In this document: piece by piece, positions 26,412-37,645 of the stretch
How positions within the stretch are numbered: position 1 is the first letter of the stretch
How the letters are laid out: every line of letters starts with the position of its first letter
From: Rheinheimera hassiensis
GTDB taxonomy: Bacteria; Pseudomonadota; Gammaproteobacteria; Enterobacterales; Alteromonadaceae
Reading direction: 5' to 3'
Length of the DNA stretch: 64,000 nt
NCBI RefSeq assembly: GCF_022436675.1
Contig: NZ_JAKUJZ010000001.1
Coordinates: 434,001-498,000 of the forward strand
Made by a program: the position numbers and the translations under genes
The notes under the pieces: generated by a model
The model's database searches: none
What the model was told of the DNA's origin: nothing
The model's input: the letters and a program-made list of their open reading frames with translations, nothing else

Positions 26412-27323
26412 TCAGTCCATTGCAGACACCGCTTTAATCCCCGCAACCATTGCCGCGGCGCTATCTTTGCCATAACCGCCACCGCCTAAAAACACCGTTG
26501 GAATATGCAGCGCTTTTAAGCGCTGGTACACCAGCTTATGGCTTTGTGCTACTTCAGCCACGCTAAGAGATAAGCCACCCAATGGATCTGTGGCTAAAAC
26601 GTCTGTACCGGCGACCACAAAAGCGAGTTTATAACCGCTGCTTAGCTGCTCTAATGCCGCACTGAGTTTATTCAGATATAACTCACCACCGGTGCCGCTT
26701 GGCAGTGGTACGGCGATATCAACTCTGCGTCGGCTTACCGGGTCGTTGGGGTAAATATCGGCGTTATACACATCAAGCAAAGTGACGTTTTTGTTTTCGT
26801 GAAAGGTTCGGGCGTTGCCGTTGCCGTGGTGGGCGTCGATATCAATAATCAGTATTTTGTCATCAGCTGTTAACTCTCCGCTGGCGATAAGCTGCTGATA
26901 GCTAATGCCAATATCGTTGTAAATACAAAAGCCTTCCATTCGGTGTGGGCTGGCGTGGTGATAACCACCGGCAAGGTTCCACGCATCGTCACCGCCAAGC
27001 GCTAAACGGCTGGCGATTAACGTACCGGCGACGCCCCAGCGCATAGGCGACAATATTCTGCTATCCAGCCATGAAAACGATAGGAAAGGAATTTTCGGAA
27101 TTTCCAGCGCCCTGCACAACGCGGCTTTATCTTTAATCTGAATTTTAAGCAGCTCATTTAAAGAGCTGAGAATGGCATCTTCAGCAATAGGACCTTGCGG
27201 TGCAATGATATCTGCGTCATTTAACGCCGCACGTACTTTACTAAACTTACAGCCATCAAATGGGTGCAGAAATTTAAAAATACCTACGTCGATGTTGTAG
27301 TTTTCGTGATAGATAATTTTCAT
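26412..27323 (-). CDS. Histone deacetylase family (AcuC/HdaH-like) hydrolase
   Basis: A 303-residue zinc-dependent amidohydrolase of the arginase/deacetylase superfamily. The active-site motifs are visible: GGYHHASPHRMEGFCIYNDIG (tandem histidines), DIDAHHGNGNARTF (metal-ligand Asp and His) and GTDVLATDPLGGLSLS (second metal Asp). In bacteria these enzymes deacetylate proteins such as acetyl-CoA synthetase, or acetylpolyamines; the substrate here is not known. It is a single gene convergent with the NfeD cluster. Confidence 0.88.
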   Translation of the reverse strand: MKIIYHENYNIDVGIFKFLHPFDGCKFSKVRAALNDADIIAPQGPIAEDAILSSLNELLKIQIKDKAALCRALEIPKIPFLSFSWLDSRILSPMRWGVAGTLIASRLALGGDDAWNLAGGYHHASPHRMEGFCIYNDIGISYQQLIASGELTADDKILIIDIDAHHGNGNARTFHENKNVTLLDVYNADIYPNDPVSRRRVDIAVPLPSGTGGELYLNKLSAALEQLSSGYKLAFVVAGTDVLATDPLGGLSLSVAEVAQSHKLVYQRLKALHIPTVFLGGGGYGKDSAAAMVAGIKAVSAMD

Positions 27324-27541
27324 GCTGACTTCAGTTCATTTGCATAGCGCATCACGTTTGCCGGAGTCCAGATGTATTACCTCGTTTTGCTAAAGGGTAG
27401 AATTCTTAGCTTTCATTCCGAACACAGCGACCTCAATCAACAAATGAAACCAGCCCGACGGTTCCCTACTACCATGTGGCAAAAACGTTGATCAAGTTAA
27501 TAATTTGCGTTAATTTAACAGAAAATCAATGGAGGTGATAT

Positions 27542-28054
27542 ATGCAGCATTATGACAAGGTCAAAAATCGTTTACTTAACATACTACGCCAGCTCAATAA
27601 AAACTCGACTATTTCAGAAATGGAACGGGTAGAAATTGCAACCTTCGCTGATTTTTTTTCAAGCAAGGCGCTAAGTGCTGGTGCAATAAACCAGATTCTT
27701 CGGCAAAGACCAATTGCTATGATGTATCGTGATAACCTGAGCTACGATTTAAGAACCCTGATGATTGAAGGTGTACTTACGGAAGTCTTGCAAATAGTTA
27801 GTGGTGTCGAAGGCTTTGCAACTGAAGGCAGCAGCCACATAGCTGAAAAAAGTGGTAACCAGATGGGAAAGTATGGTTCGCAACTTAGTAAGTTAGGTGT
27901 GGCGGGTCAGGTATTCTCGACAGGAAAATCATTAAAAACAATGACTGATATTTTTACACCTATCGAAGCCATCATTTTGGATCCGCTAAGTTTTGATATG
28001 TGGCGGGTTAAACTGGAAGCGCATATGGTACAACGTATAAAAAGGGCTGGTTGA
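27542..28054 (+). CDS. Hypothetical protein, AT-rich pair member 1
   Basis: I do not recognise this 170-residue protein. The N-terminal half looks helical and charged. Residues about 85-135 are Gly/Ser-rich and mildly hydrophobic (AEKSGNQMGKYGSQLSKLGVAGQVFSTGKSL) and might be membrane-active or a linker. No signal peptide is seen. A near-perfect ribosome-binding site (GGAGGTGAT) precedes the ATG, so it is very likely translated. The lipoprotein gene follows after 3 bp, so the two form an operon. Base composition is AT-richer than the surroundings, which suggests acquired DNA. Confidence 0.7.
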   Translation: MQHYDKVKNRLLNILRQLNKNSTISEMERVEIATFADFFSSKALSAGAINQILRQRPIAMMYRDNLSYDLRTLMIEGVLTEVLQIVSGVEGFATEGSSHIAEKSGNQMGKYGSQLSKLGVAGQVFSTGKSLKTMTDIFTPIEAIILDPLSFDMWRVKLEAHMVQRIKRAG

Positions 28055-28057
28055 TTT

Positions 28058-28504
28058 ATGCTAACGAAAATTTTGCTACCTCTTACGCTCGCATTCTCGG
28101 TGTTTGGTTGTCACGGAGTGGAAATTGAAAAGAAATCAGTTACTGCTATTGTTCCTGCCGAAATTTGCGCTGAGAAAACCAGCTTTGATGGCCAGGCTAC
28201 AACTATCTTCTCTGAATGTGAACACTACGAATTTATAAATCAATATGTTGTAACCGATGCCATGAGCATGGATGATTTTAGTCAGTTCGTTGCTGGCTAT
28301 CGATTGGGAAAGGATTTTGAAACTACAATTGAGCAAGAGCTGTTGCGCCACTTTGACGCCATGATTTCACCTTTCGACCCTGAAACCAAAGTTAGCCAGC
28401 ATAATAATTTGATCTTATTCGAAACTAAAAGCCATCTGGCTTTATTTCAACGCAACGACGACCACTGGTTACTAACCAAGGCAGTATTGCCGCAGCAGAA
28501 ATAG
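28058..28504 (+). CDS. Hypothetical lipoprotein, AT-rich pair member 2
   Basis: A 148-residue protein of unknown family. The N-terminus MLTKILLPLTLAFSVFGCHG is a signal sequence with a lipobox-like VFGC, so it is probably lipid-anchored. The mature part has two cysteines (AEICAEK and FSECEHY) that could form a disulfide. It begins 3 bp after the preceding gene and probably works with it in the envelope. Confidence 0.68.
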   Translation: MLTKILLPLTLAFSVFGCHGVEIEKKSVTAIVPAEICAEKTSFDGQATTIFSECEHYEFINQYVVTDAMSMDDFSQFVAGYRLGKDFETTIEQELLRHFDAMISPFDPETKVSQHNNLILFETKSHLALFQRNDDHWLLTKAVLPQQK

Positions 28505-28571
28505 CACAGCAAGGTCGGTTCATACTTTCTGTCGGAGCAGCCGTAACTCTTAGCAAAAACTAAACAAATTG

Positions 28572-28596
28572 GCGCAATATCCGGGTAATATTGCGC
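28572..28596. terminator. Probable bidirectional terminator hairpin
   Basis: GCGCAATAT (28572-28580) pairs with ATATTGCGC (28588-28596). It lies between the convergent lipoprotein and ubiK genes. T-rich tracts on both sides are weak. Confidence 0.5.
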
Positions 28597-28603
28597 TAAC
28601 AGT

Positions 28604-28891
28604 TTATTGCTGATCAGACGATGGCAGTTCTTTGGTGTCAAACTGCTGAGTTTTCTCGGCCAGTAACGCAGCGAGTTGCTGTTCCAGCTTTTCTACTTTT
28701 TCGCGGGTGCGCAGTAATACCTGGCGCTGTACGTCAAACTCTTCGCGGCTGACAAAATCCAGATCAGCCAGTTTACTTTGCAGTACCTGCTTTACCTTGG
28801 CTTCAACGTCATCGGCAAACTGGCGTACCTGTGGTGGAATGGCGTTGCCGATTTGCTTGGCAATATCTTCAATTTTTTTCGGGTCTATCAT
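28604..28891 (-). CDS. ubiK: Ubiquinone biosynthesis accessory factor UbiK
   Basis: A 95-residue protein of the UbiK (formerly YqiC) family. It assists assembly of the soluble ubiquinone-biosynthesis complex with UbiJ under aerobic conditions. The N-terminus [20 protein letters not shown] is the family signature. A C-terminal coiled coil ([29 protein letters not shown]) mediates trimerisation. It is a single gene between terminator hairpin and the divergent rep gene. The ATG at 28889-28891 has a GGAG-type ribosome-binding site. Confidence 0.9.
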   Translation of the reverse strand: MIDPKKIEDIAKQIGNAIPPQVRQFADDVEAKVKQVLQSKLADLDFVSREEFDVQRQVLLRTREKVEKLEQQLAALLAEKTQQFDTKELPSSDQQ

Positions 28892-29031
28892 GCTGCTCTC
28901 CTGTATCGCATCAGTAGCTTGCGACGTTATGCTGAACCGTAAGCCTTATTCTACAGGCCAAAACCGTAATCACGCATGCTATTTAGCGGCAAATTTCGTT
29001 ACAATGCCAGCCTTAGTGTAAGGGTGAGTGA

Positions 29032-31047
29032 ATGAAGTTAAATCCGCAACAGAATGCTGCCGTTAAATTTATCTCCGGGCCCTGCCTGGTACTGGCCGGT
29101 GCCGGCAGTGGTAAAACCCGGGTAATTATTAATAAAATTGCCTACCTGATCCAGCAATGCGACATGCCGGCACGGCACATAGCTGCGGTTACCTTTACCA
29201 ATAAAGCCGCCCGCGAAATGCGTGAGCGTATTAACCATCAGCTACCGAAAACCGCCACCCGCGGCCTGACTATTTCTACCTTTCACACCCTTGGGCTGGA
29301 AATTCTGAAAAAGGAATACCGCCATATTGGCTATAAAGCCAACTTTACCCTGTTTGACGATCAGGACAGCATGGCACTGTTAAAAGAGCTGAGCGAAAAC
29401 GATATACAGGGTGACAAAGACTTACTGCGCGCACTGCAAAGCCGTATCAGCAGTTGGAAAAACGAATTAACGCTGCCGGCCAAAGCCATAGCTGAAGCAC
29501 AAGATGCGCAAAGCATCAGCTTTGCTAATTATTATCAGCACTATACCCAGCAGCTAACCGCTTATAACGCGCTGGATTTTGATGATTTAATTTTAATGCC
29601 CACCTTACTTTTTGCCCATAACGCCGAGGTGCGGCAGAAGTGGCAGCAAAAAATTCAGTATCTGTTGGTAGATGAATATCAGGATACCAATACCAGCCAG
29701 TACCAACTGGTGAAATGGCTGGTAGGCGAGCGCCAGCGTTTTACCGTGGTGGGCGATGATGACCAGTCTATTTATTCCTGGCGCGGTGCGCGGCCTCAAA
29801 ATCTGGTGCTGTTAAAAACCGACTTTCCCAATTTAAACGTGATTAAGCTGGAGCAAAATTACCGCTCGGCCGAGCGTATTTTAAAAGCCGCCAATATTTT
29901 AATTGCCAACAACCCGCACGAATTTGAAAAGCAACTATTCAGCGAAAACGGTTACGGCGTGCCGCTAAAAGTGATCCCCTGTAAGCATGAGGAAGATGAA
30001 GCCGAAAAAGTGGTAGCTGAGATTATCTCGCACCGCTTTATTAACCGCAGCCAGTATCGCGACTATGCCTTATTGTACCGCGGTAACCATCAGTCGCGTT
30101 TATTTGAAAAAGCGCTGATGACCAACCGCATTCCGTACAAAATCTCCGGTGGCACCTCGTTTTTTTCGCGCAGCGAAATTAAAGATGTGATGGCGTATTT
30201 GCGCTTGATAGTAAACCAGGACGACGATAACGCCCTGCTACGCATTATTAATGTGCCACGGCGCGAAATTGGCGCAGCTACCCTGCAGCATATTGGTAAT
30301 CTGGCGAACCAGAAGCAAGTTAGTTTATTTGAGGCCTGCTGCGACAGTGAGTTGTCGATGCATTTATCGGCCCGCGCCCACAATGCCGTTAAACAATTTG
30401 CCCAGTGGATTGTTGGCATTGCCGACAATGTGCAGCGCGCCGATCCGGCAGAAGCAATACGTGATTTAATTCGCCAGAGCCATTACGAAGCCTGGCTGTT
30501 TGAAACCAGCACCAGTGCTAAAGCGGCCGAAATGGCGCTGAAAAACGTTAATGAGCTATACCGCTGGATCAGCGAAATGCTGCAAGGCAAAGATGACGAC
30601 GAACCGATGACATTGCCTGAAGTGGTTACCCGTTTAACACTACGCGATATGATGGAGCGCCAGGAGCAAGAGGATAACGCCGATCAGGTGCAATTGCTTA
30701 CGCTGCACGCTTCTAAAGGGTTAGAGTTTCCTTATGTGTTTATGGTAGGCATGGAAGAGGGCATTTTGCCGCACCAGGTCAGCATAGATGAAGACAACGT
30801 TGAAGAGGAACGCCGGCTGGCCTATGTTGGCATTACCCGCGCCCAGCGCGAGCTGTTTTTTACTTATGCTAAAGAGCGGCGCCAGTTTGGCGAAGTGGTG
30901 CGGCCCGAACCAAGCCGGTTTTTATATGAATTACCGCAGGATGATTTAGAGTGGCAAAGCGCTGCGCCGGTAAAAACGGCCGAGCAGCGTCAGCAAACCG
31001 GCCAGGCGCATATTGAACGCTTACGCCAGATGCTGAAGAACAATTGA
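29032..31047 (+). CDS. rep: ATP-dependent DNA helicase Rep
   Basis: A 671-residue superfamily-1A 3'-5' helicase that removes proteins ahead of replication forks and supports restart. It begins [29 protein letters not shown] with Walker A at about residues 22-29. Other helicase motifs are [61 protein letters not shown] and AYVGITRAQ. The start and length fit Rep better than UvrD. Its last 27 bp overlap the 3' end of the convergent GGDEF gene. Confidence 0.95.
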   Translation: MKLNPQQNAAVKFISGPCLVLAGAGSGKTRVIINKIAYLIQQCDMPARHIAAVTFTNKAAREMRERINHQLPKTATRGLTISTFHTLGLEILKKEYRHIGYKANFTLFDDQDSMALLKELSENDIQGDKDLLRALQSRISSWKNELTLPAKAIAEAQDAQSISFANYYQHYTQQLTAYNALDFDDLILMPTLLFAHNAEVRQKWQQKIQYLLVDEYQDTNTSQYQLVKWLVGERQRFTVVGDDDQSIYSWRGARPQNLVLLKTDFPNLNVIKLEQNYRSAERILKAANILIANNPHEFEKQLFSENGYGVPLKVIPCKHEEDEAEKVVAEIISHRFINRSQYRDYALLYRGNHQSRLFEKALMTNRIPYKISGGTSFFSRSEIKDVMAYLRLIVNQDDDNALLRIINVPRREIGAATLQHIGNLANQKQVSLFEACCDSELSMHLSARAHNAVKQFAQWIVGIADNVQRADPAEAIRDLIRQSHYEAWLFETSTSAKAAEMALKNVNELYRWISEMLQGKDDDEPMTLPEVVTRLTLRDMMERQEQEDNADQVQLLTLHASKGLEFPYVFMVGMEEGILPHQVSIDEDNVEEERRLAYVGITRAQRELFFTYAKERRQFGEVVRPEPSRFLYELPQDDLEWQSAAPVKTAEQRQQTGQAHIERLRQMLKNN

Positions 31048-33633
31048 CGGTGTGGAACTTAGCTCTTGGGCCGACAACAGCTCAGCCACATATTTGCCCT
31101 GCATAAAGCAGCAGCCTTCGGCCAGCAGCAGGTTGAGTAAGTCGGCGTTATCAACCCCATCGGCTAGTAAGCGAAATTTGTAGCTTAGCGCCAGCGACTG
31201 CAGCATTTGCAGTAACTGGCGTTTTTGCTCGCTCCGTACCAACTGGCGACAAAAAGCAGCGTCAAGTTTGACAAAATCAAACTGCTGTTGCAGCAATAAA
31301 CTCAGCGGCGCCATGTCGGCAGCAAAGTTGTGTAGCGCCAGGCGCACACCCAACTGTTTTAGCTGCTGCAGGTTATGCTGCACCGTCGCTGCATTGCCAC
31401 TTTGCAGCAAGTCAGCTTCTGAAAATGCCAGGCATAACCGGTGTAATTCTGTACCCCCTGTCAGCCGTCGCTTTAACGCGTCATATAAGTCATGTTGCTG
31501 CAAATGCTGCACACTAAGGCGCACAGTCAATAAACCTGCGGTTGCATCACTTAGCATTAACTGGCGGCAAGCCTGCTGCAGCAACAGTTGTTCGATTTGC
31601 GGCAAAATACCTACCTGGGCGGCATGCTGACTGAAATTATACTGGGTACCCAGTTGCGGGTGCTGCCACTGGGCATGTAACTCGTAGCCCATTAAACTGC
31701 GCGCCTGACCGCACAGCACCGGTTCGTACACGGCAGTAAATTGCTGCTGCTCTAATGCCTGCATCATGACCTGCTCGGTGCTCAGGGCCTGCAGCATTTG
31801 CTCGCGCATGGTTTCATTAAAAATTACAAAGCGGTTACGCCCCATCGATTTAGCCTGATACATAGCAGCATCAGCATCCCGCAGTAAGGCTTCGGCTTTG
31901 CTGTGTTCATGGCTAAAATGGGCAATACCGATACTGGCACCCGAGTTTACCTGCTGGCCCTGCAATAAAAACGGCTGGCGTATCATGTCAATAATACGCT
32001 CAGCGACTTCTTCCGCGTCTACTTCATCGGCCAGGCTGGTGAGCAGCACCACAAATTCATCCCCACCCAGACGCGACACCAGATCATGCTCACGTACTGT
32101 AGTTTGCAGGCGCTTACTTACCTCAACCAGAAACGCATCACCAATATGGTGCCCCAGGGTGTCGTTAATCTGCTTAAAACGGTCCAGATCGATAAACAGC
32201 AGGGCTATTTTCAGCTGCGATTGGCGCTTACTCAGCGCAAATTGCTGTTTTAGCTGTTGCAGAAACATTTGCCGGTTGGCAAGCCCGGTTAAGGCATCAT
32301 GGTTGGCTTCGTAAAACAGCTTTTGCTCGGCTTTTTTCCGCTCTTCTACCTGCAAGCGCAAAAACAGATTGGTTTGACGCAGTTCGCGGGTACTTTCAAA
32401 TACTTTACGTTCCAGCTCTTCCTGATGACGCTTTTGCTGTTCTGTTGTTTGCTTGCGGTGAATAGCCACCGCTATATGCTGCGATACAAAGCGCAGAATA
32501 TTCAGCTCAGCCTCTGAATAACAATAACTTTTTTCGTAAGACTGCAGCGCTATCACGCCAATAACCTGCTTATCCAGCATCAGGGGTGCGCCCAGCCAAC
32601 TGGTAGAATAGCGTACAGCGGAAGCCAAATCGCTGATGCCGCGGCATATTTCACCGCTGGCAACCAATTTTGCGGCGGTATCGGCGTTAATCAGCCTTAC
32701 GTCAGCACAACGTATTACATATTCAGTAAAACCGCGGCTTAACGGCCGTTCACGCGCAGGTGGTGAGTATTGGTCAATATAAAACGGGAAGGTGAGTTTG
32801 GTTTTATCGCTGTTAAGCAAGGCTATATAACAGTTGTCTGCATGCATCAAACCAGACAACACCTGGTGCACGGCACGATAAAAGCTGTTCATATCGCTGC
32901 TGCTGGCGGTCAGTTCAGAAATACGGTACAACGCCACCTGCAACTGTTCAGCACTGGTGCGTTCTTTTATTTCTTTTTGCAATGACTGGTTAATGCTTTG
33001 CAGCTGCTGTGTACGTTGTCGTACAGTATCTTCAAGCAATTCACGGCTTTTAACTCTGTCCAGCGCGGTAATAGTGTGGCCACCAATGTTGCTGAACAAT
33101 GCCAGATCAGCTTCGGTATACAGATGCTCAGCGTTATATGACTGAATAGCCATGACACCAATAACCTGGGCTCCACGGCACAACGGTATGCCCAGCCAGT
33201 GCGCGCAAGGTGAACCCTGTGCCTGAATATGGCCGTTAAGCACCAGTTGCTCAAACTGCTCACTGTCGCACATTAGCGCCTTGCCGCTACGGACAACATA
33301 GCCGGTTAAACCGGTTGAAAAAGCACTTGAAGGCACCTGTGCAATAAGCTGCTGATCTTTTTCATCAGAAAAATACTGTGGGGAATACTGCTCGGTTGCG
33401 TTGTTATAAAACACGACGTAGAAATTTTCGGCATGCAGCAGTTCAGATACCATCTTGTGAATAGCAGGATAAAATTCCCGCATATCACTGATAGTGCTGG
33501 CTAGTTCAGATAGCTGCAGTAAAGCGCCCTGAATGATATAGGCTTGTTTATAGCGCTGCGCTAGCAATGTAAGACGCCGCAACCTTATTTCAGCCTGACG
33601 TAAACGCTTATTCAGTTTTGTTGATCCCTTCAA
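31021..33633 (-). CDS. GAF-GAF-GGDEF-(degenerate EAL) signalling protein
   Basis: An 870-residue predicted cytoplasmic c-di-GMP protein. Two GAF sensor domains (about residues 40-195 and 235-390) are each followed by a coiled coil. The GGDEF domain (about 440-605) has an intact RLGGDEF (523-527) and an RxxD product-inhibition site (514-517), so diguanylate cyclase activity is plausible. The C-terminal EAL-like domain (about 620-860) has lost key residues: EAL reads YEL, the DDFG loop reads HNFA and the EGVE motif reads DGVD, so it is probably a non-catalytic binding domain. The start is uncertain: the frame opens with TTG at 33633, has no good ribosome-binding site and has no early ATG. Confidence 0.85.
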   Translation of the reverse strand: MKGSTKLNKRLRQAEIRLRRLTLLAQRYKQAYIIQGALLQLSELASTISDMREFYPAIHKMVSELLHAENFYVVFYNNATEQYSPQYFSDEKDQQLIAQVPSSAFSTGLTGYVVRSGKALMCDSEQFEQLVLNGHIQAQGSPCAHWLGIPLCRGAQVIGVMAIQSYNAEHLYTEADLALFSNIGGHTITALDRVKSRELLEDTVRQRTQQLQSINQSLQKEIKERTSAEQLQVALYRISELTASSSDMNSFYRAVHQVLSGLMHADNCYIALLNSDKTKLTFPFYIDQYSPPARERPLSRGFTEYVIRCADVRLINADTAAKLVASGEICRGISDLASAVRYSTSWLGAPLMLDKQVIGVIALQSYEKSYCYSEAELNILRFVSQHIAVAIHRKQTTEQQKRHQEELERKVFESTRELRQTNLFLRLQVEERKKAEQKLFYEANHDALTGLANRQMFLQQLKQQFALSKRQSQLKIALLFIDLDRFKQINDTLGHHIGDAFLVEVSKRLQTTVREHDLVSRLGGDEFVVLLTSLADEVDAEEVAERIIDMIRQPFLLQGQQVNSGASIGIAHFSHEHSKAEALLRDADAAMYQAKSMGRNRFVIFNETMREQMLQALSTEQVMMQALEQQQFTAVYEPVLCGQARSLMGYELHAQWQHPQLGTQYNFSQHAAQVGILPQIEQLLLQQACRQLMLSDATAGLLTVRLSVQHLQQHDLYDALKRRLTGGTELHRLCLAFSEADLLQSGNAATVQHNLQQLKQLGVRLALHNFAADMAPLSLLLQQQFDFVKLDAAFCRQLVRSEQKRQLLQMLQSLALSYKFRLLADGVDNADLLNLLLAEGCCFMQGKYVAELLSAQELSSTPSIVLQHLA

Positions 33634-33775
33634 CGCTGATACGATTTTTATATGGCCAGTTATTACTGGGCAACTTTATTTTTAACCGACTCATTATGCA
33701 CAAAGTTTAACCACATGGAAGAGCCAAACCGGTACTAATTAACAATTGCTTAGGTCAATTTATTTTCTGTACTGA

Positions 33776-33809
33776 CAAAAACAACTAAGGCCGCATTAAG
33801 CGGCCTTAG
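33776..33809 (-). terminator. Rho-independent terminator of the cytochrome c5 gene
   Basis: CTAAGGCCGC (33785-33794) pairs with GCGGCCTTAG (33800-33809). On the minus strand it is followed by TTGTTTTTGTC. It lies 16 bp past the cytochrome stop codon. Confidence 0.8.
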
Positions 33810-33824
33810 TGTGACAATACTCTG

Positions 33825-34220
33825 TTATACGCCGTCGGTCATAAACTTAATGGCAGCGGCAATTTCATCATCTGAACAATCGGCACAGGTACCGCGGGCC
33901 GGCATATTGCGAATACCTTCAATCGCATGTTTAAGCAGAATATCGAAGCCTTGATCCATACGTGCTTTCCAGGCTACATCGCCTTTCTTTGGAGCATCCA
34001 GTGCGCCGGTGCCATGACAGGCAAAACAGGCTGTCTGGTATACTTTTTCACCACTACGCGGGCCAGAAGGACCGGCGTCAGAGGCAGCTGCAGCACCTGC
34101 AACATAAATCTGACCCACAGGGGCAAGACGCTTAGCCAGTGCTTCGTTGTCTGTATCAGAACTGGCATTGACACTCACTGTTGTTAACAACAAGGCGAAA
34201 GCGAGAGTTAATTTTTTCAT
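33825..34220 (-). CDS. Cytochrome c5 family protein
   Basis: A 131-residue periplasmic monoheme cytochrome. The signal peptide (MKKLTLAFALLLTTVSVNA) is followed by one heme-binding CXXCH motif in QTACFACHGTGALDAPKKGD. The distal Met ligand probably lies in GIRNMPARG. A second cysteine pair in GTCADCSDDE is the disulfide typical of cytochrome c5. It would shuttle electrons to terminal oxidases. It is a single gene with its own terminator. Confidence 0.9.
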   Translation of the reverse strand: MKKLTLAFALLLTTVSVNASSDTDNEALAKRLAPVGQIYVAGAAAASDAGPSGPRSGEKVYQTACFACHGTGALDAPKKGDVAWKARMDQGFDILLKHAIEGIRNMPARGTCADCSDDEIAAAIKFMTDGV

Positions 34221-34536
34221 CTTCTTGGTTCCTGTGGTAAAAGCCGCACAAAATTTGAGGCATTATAGCCCCCAAGCCACAGCAAGGGGAAGCCCCAACA
34301 ATAGCCGCCGTTATAATTGCGTAATAAAGTGCGCTGTTATTACCAGTCTGGCGCTAAATCTGCAACAGATATTGGCAGATCTGCTATATGCTTTTTTGTT
34401 CCTTACAGAACTTCTTTTAAAGCTAAATTATTTAATGTTTTCGCTTTGAATCCACCAACTTTGTGGTAGTCTATTCGGCCGGTAATTCACGATTTATTCT
34501 GCAGTTCTGTGAAGTACCTGATTAACATGGAAAAGC

Positions 34537-34545
34537 TTTTCCACA
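34537..34545 (+). promoter_or_regulatory. DnaA-box-like 9-mer
   Basis: TTTTCCACA differs from the consensus TTATCCACA at one base. It overlaps the right arm of a 16-bp palindrome at 34528-34543. Confidence 0.35.
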
Positions 34546-34679
34546 AAATAAAAATTAGAAAATAGTAATATGGGCGCTGCGGTAAACCCCTATTTTTCTT
34601 TATAAAACAAAGCATTAAAACACCATCAAACTATATCTTGCAAAAAGACATGGTTCGTTCGGCTATGTTTTGCACAAAG

Positions 34680-34688
34680 TTATCCACA
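34680..34688 (+). promoter_or_regulatory. Perfect DnaA box upstream of polA
   Basis: TTATCCACA matches the consensus DnaA binding site exactly and lies about 95 bp upstream of the polA start. It could tie polA expression to DnaA, or be chance. Confidence 0.5.
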
Positions 34689-34780
34689 GCTTATCATCCT
34701 GAACAAGACAGCCGTATGACTGGCAGCACTGCACGCGCTGTGGCATGCTATAGCTTTATTTCTGCAGGATATTACTACCC

Positions 34781-37573
34781 ATGGTTTCTATCTCCGGCAC
34801 TCCACTGATCCTGGTCGATGGCTCGTCTTATTTGTTCCGTGCTTATCATTCTCCACCACATTTAACTAATTCCCGTGGCGAAGCTACCGGCGCTATTTAT
34901 GGCGTGGTTAACATGCTGAAAAGTTTACTACGCCAGTATCAGCCAACACAGATGGCCGTAATATTTGATGCCAAAGGCCCCACTTTTCGTAACGAAATGT
35001 ACAATGAATACAAAGCCAACCGACCTCCGATGCCAGATGACCTGCGCAGCCAGATCGAGCCGTTACACCGCATTATAGAAGCCATGGGATTGCCACTGTT
35101 ATGTGTCAGTGGTGTAGAAGCTGACGATGTTATTGGTACGCTGGCCCGGCAAGCCAGCGCTCAAGGCCGCCATACGCTGATTTCTACAGGCGATAAAGAT
35201 ATGGCACAGCTGGTAGATGAACATGTCACGTTAATTAATACTATGACCAACACCCTGCTCGACCCTCAAGGTGTTGCAGACAAATTTGGCGTCGGCCCTG
35301 ATCTGATTATTGATTATCTGGCGCTGATGGGCGACAAAGTAGACAACATTCCAGGTTTGCCCGGTGTGGGCGAAAAAACCGCAGCGGCATTATTGCAGGG
35401 GCTGGGCTCTATTGCGCAGATTTATCAGCAGTTAGATAAGGTGCCAACACTGAGTTTTCGCGGCGCTAAAACCATGGTGGCAAAGCTGGAAGAGTTTCGT
35501 ACCCAGTTGGAGTTATCCTATCAGCTGGCAACGATAAAAACCGACGTTGAACTGCCTTATCAGCTAACAGACTTAATGATTAAAACAGCAGACAATACGC
35601 AGTTAGCCGAGCTATATAAAGAGTGCGAATTTCGCCGCTGGTTAAGTGAAGTATTAAGTAATGAACCGGCAGTAGCCAAGCCACAAACCGGCGAAGCACA
35701 AGCGGATATGTTTGCCAGCAGCGATGATACTGACAACACAACGAAAGCAGTTAGCACCGTGCCCGATAACTACCTTACTGTACTGGATGAAGCAGCTTTT
35801 AATAGTATGCTGCAGCAGTTGCACCGCTGCGAACTGGTCGCTTTTGATACCGAAACCACCAGCCTGGATTATATGCAGGCTGAGCTGGTTGGGTTGTCTG
35901 TCGCCACCGCAGCAGGCGAAGCCTGGTATGTGCCGGTAGCGCATGATTATATCGGTGCGCCAGAGCAATTAAACCGCGACTGGGTACTGGCACAGCTTAA
36001 ACCCTGGTTGGAAGATAACAGCAAAGCAAAGGTAGGCCAAAACCTGAAGTATGATCAAAGCGTACTGGCACGCTACGACATCACATTAAAAGGTGTGTGC
36101 TTCGATACGATGCTGGAATCCTATGTGCTGAACTCAGTGGCCTCGCGCCATGATATGGATAGCCTTGCACTGAAGTATTTAGGCCGTAAAACCATCAGCT
36201 TTGAAGACATTGCCGGTAAAGGCGCTAAACAGCTGACGTTTAATCAGGTAGAACTGGAAAAAGCAGCCCGGTATGCCGCCGAAGATGCCGATGTTACTCT
36301 GCAACTGCACCAGACACTTTGGCCGCAGCTACAGCAGGATGCCGGCTTGGTTACCGTGTTGCAGGATATTGAAATACCGCTGGTAGATATTTTGTCGCGG
36401 ATAGAACGCCATGGCGTACTGATAGACAGCAAGTTGCTGGCGATACAAAGTGAGCAACTGGCCAGCCGTATTGCCGAACTGGAGCAACTGGCTTACGAGC
36501 AGGCAGGTAAACCGTTTAACCTGGCATCGCCTAAACAGTTGCAGGAAATTTTGTTTGAGCAGATGAAACTGCCGGTGCTGAAAAAAACCCCGACCGGCAC
36601 CCCCTCCACCGCCGAAGACGTGTTGGCAGAACTGGCACTGGAATATGAATTCCCCAAGCTGATTACCGAGCACCGCGGTTTAAGTAAACTTAAGTCCACT
36701 TATACTGACAAACTGCCGAAAATGCAGAACCCGCTGACAGGCAGGGTACATACCTCCTATCATCAGGCAGTGGCCGCAACCGGCCGTTTAAGTTCAACCG
36801 ATCCCAATCTGCAGAATATCCCTATTCGCACCGAAGAAGGCCGGCGTATTCGGCAGGCGTTTATTGCCCCTAAAGGTAAAAAGATCGTCGCGGTGGATTA
36901 CTCCCAGATTGAACTACGTATTATGGCCCATCTGTCACAGGATCAGGCGCTGCTGGACGCTTTTGCCCAGGGCCGCGATATCCACCGTGCTACAGCAGCA
37001 GAAGTTTTTGGCGTTAAACTGGACGATGTTACCTCAGATCAGCGCCGCAGCGCCAAAGCCGTTAACTTTGGCCTGATTTACGGCATGTCAGCATTTGGTT
37101 TAGCCAAACAGCTTGGCGTAAGCCGTTCAGAAGCACAGCAGTATGTTGACCGTTACTTTGAGCGCTTCCCCGGCGTACTTAACTATATGGAGCGTACCCG
37201 CAAGCAAGCGCATGAACAGGGTTATGTTGAAACCTTGTTTGGCAGGCGTTTATATCTGCCAGAGATCAATGCCCAGAATATGGCACGGCGCAAAGGCGCA
37301 GAGCGCGCAGCAATTAACGCTCCCATGCAGGGCACTGCTGCCGACATTATAAAAAAAGCCATGATAGTTGTAGATAACTGGCTGCAACAGCAAAAACAGC
37401 CCGCTGCTACCATGATTATGCAGGTGCACGATGAACTGGTGTTTGAAGTGGATGCCGATAAAGTCAGCGAGATAAAACAACAGTTAGTTGAGCTGATGGC
37501 AACGGCTGCAACATTGGATGTTCCGCTGCTGGCAGAAGCAGGAGACGGGGATAATTGGGATGAAGCACATTAA
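34781..37573 (+). CDS. polA: DNA polymerase I
   Basis: A 930-residue polymerase for Okazaki-fragment processing and repair. The 5'-3' exonuclease domain (about 1-290) has [26 protein letters not shown] and [12 protein letters not shown]. The 3'-5' exonuclease domain (about 330-520) keeps the proofreading motif [11 protein letters not shown]. The polymerase domain has motif [16 protein letters not shown], motif [20 protein letters not shown] and motif [12 protein letters not shown]. The start is ATG 34781 with AGGA about 11 bases upstream. It is followed by its terminator and then the spf RNA, the classic gammaproteobacterial order. Confidence 0.97.
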   Translation: MVSISGTPLILVDGSSYLFRAYHSPPHLTNSRGEATGAIYGVVNMLKSLLRQYQPTQMAVIFDAKGPTFRNEMYNEYKANRPPMPDDLRSQIEPLHRIIEAMGLPLLCVSGVEADDVIGTLARQASAQGRHTLISTGDKDMAQLVDEHVTLINTMTNTLLDPQGVADKFGVGPDLIIDYLALMGDKVDNIPGLPGVGEKTAAALLQGLGSIAQIYQQLDKVPTLSFRGAKTMVAKLEEFRTQLELSYQLATIKTDVELPYQLTDLMIKTADNTQLAELYKECEFRRWLSEVLSNEPAVAKPQTGEAQADMFASSDDTDNTTKAVSTVPDNYLTVLDEAAFNSMLQQLHRCELVAFDTETTSLDYMQAELVGLSVATAAGEAWYVPVAHDYIGAPEQLNRDWVLAQLKPWLEDNSKAKVGQNLKYDQSVLARYDITLKGVCFDTMLESYVLNSVASRHDMDSLALKYLGRKTISFEDIAGKGAKQLTFNQVELEKAARYAAEDADVTLQLHQTLWPQLQQDAGLVTVLQDIEIPLVDILSRIERHGVLIDSKLLAIQSEQLASRIAELEQLAYEQAGKPFNLASPKQLQEILFEQMKLPVLKKTPTGTPSTAEDVLAELALEYEFPKLITEHRGLSKLKSTYTDKLPKMQNPLTGRVHTSYHQAVAATGRLSSTDPNLQNIPIRTEEGRRIRQAFIAPKGKKIVAVDYSQIELRIMAHLSQDQALLDAFAQGRDIHRATAAEVFGVKLDDVTSDQRRSAKAVNFGLIYGMSAFGLAKQLGVSRSEAQQYVDRYFERFPGVLNYMERTRKQAHEQGYVETLFGRRLYLPEINAQNMARRKGAERAAINAPMQGTAADIIKKAMIVVDNWLQQQKQPAATMIMQVHDELVFEVDADKVSEIKQQLVELMATAATLDVPLLAEAGDGDNWDEAH

Positions 37574-37645
37574 TGTTGAACTAACTACGCAGGCACCAGT
37601 CTGACGTTATAGTTAAGTTATTCATCTCTCCTGTTTACACTTTTT

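Larger units (their letters stand above)
34221..34780. other. 560-bp spacer upstream of polA
   Basis: No convincing gene is seen. It holds the 5' region of the minus-strand cytochrome c5 gene (left end) and the polA control region (right end). A 16-bp perfect palindrome TGGAAAAGCTTTTCCA lies at 34528-34543 and two DnaA-box-like 9-mers at 34537 and 34680. The middle is AT-rich. The short ORF that begins inside the cytochrome gene shows no family resemblance and looks spurious. Confidence 0.6.

Noticed and set aside
34147-34449. A 100-codon plus-strand ORF upstream of polA.
   Set aside because: It starts inside the opposite-strand cytochrome c5 gene, resembles no family and has no ribosome-binding site.
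34221-34780. Replication origin upstream of polA.
   Set aside because: Only one perfect DnaA box and one near match, with no clear unwinding element and no dnaA, gidA or parAB neighbours.
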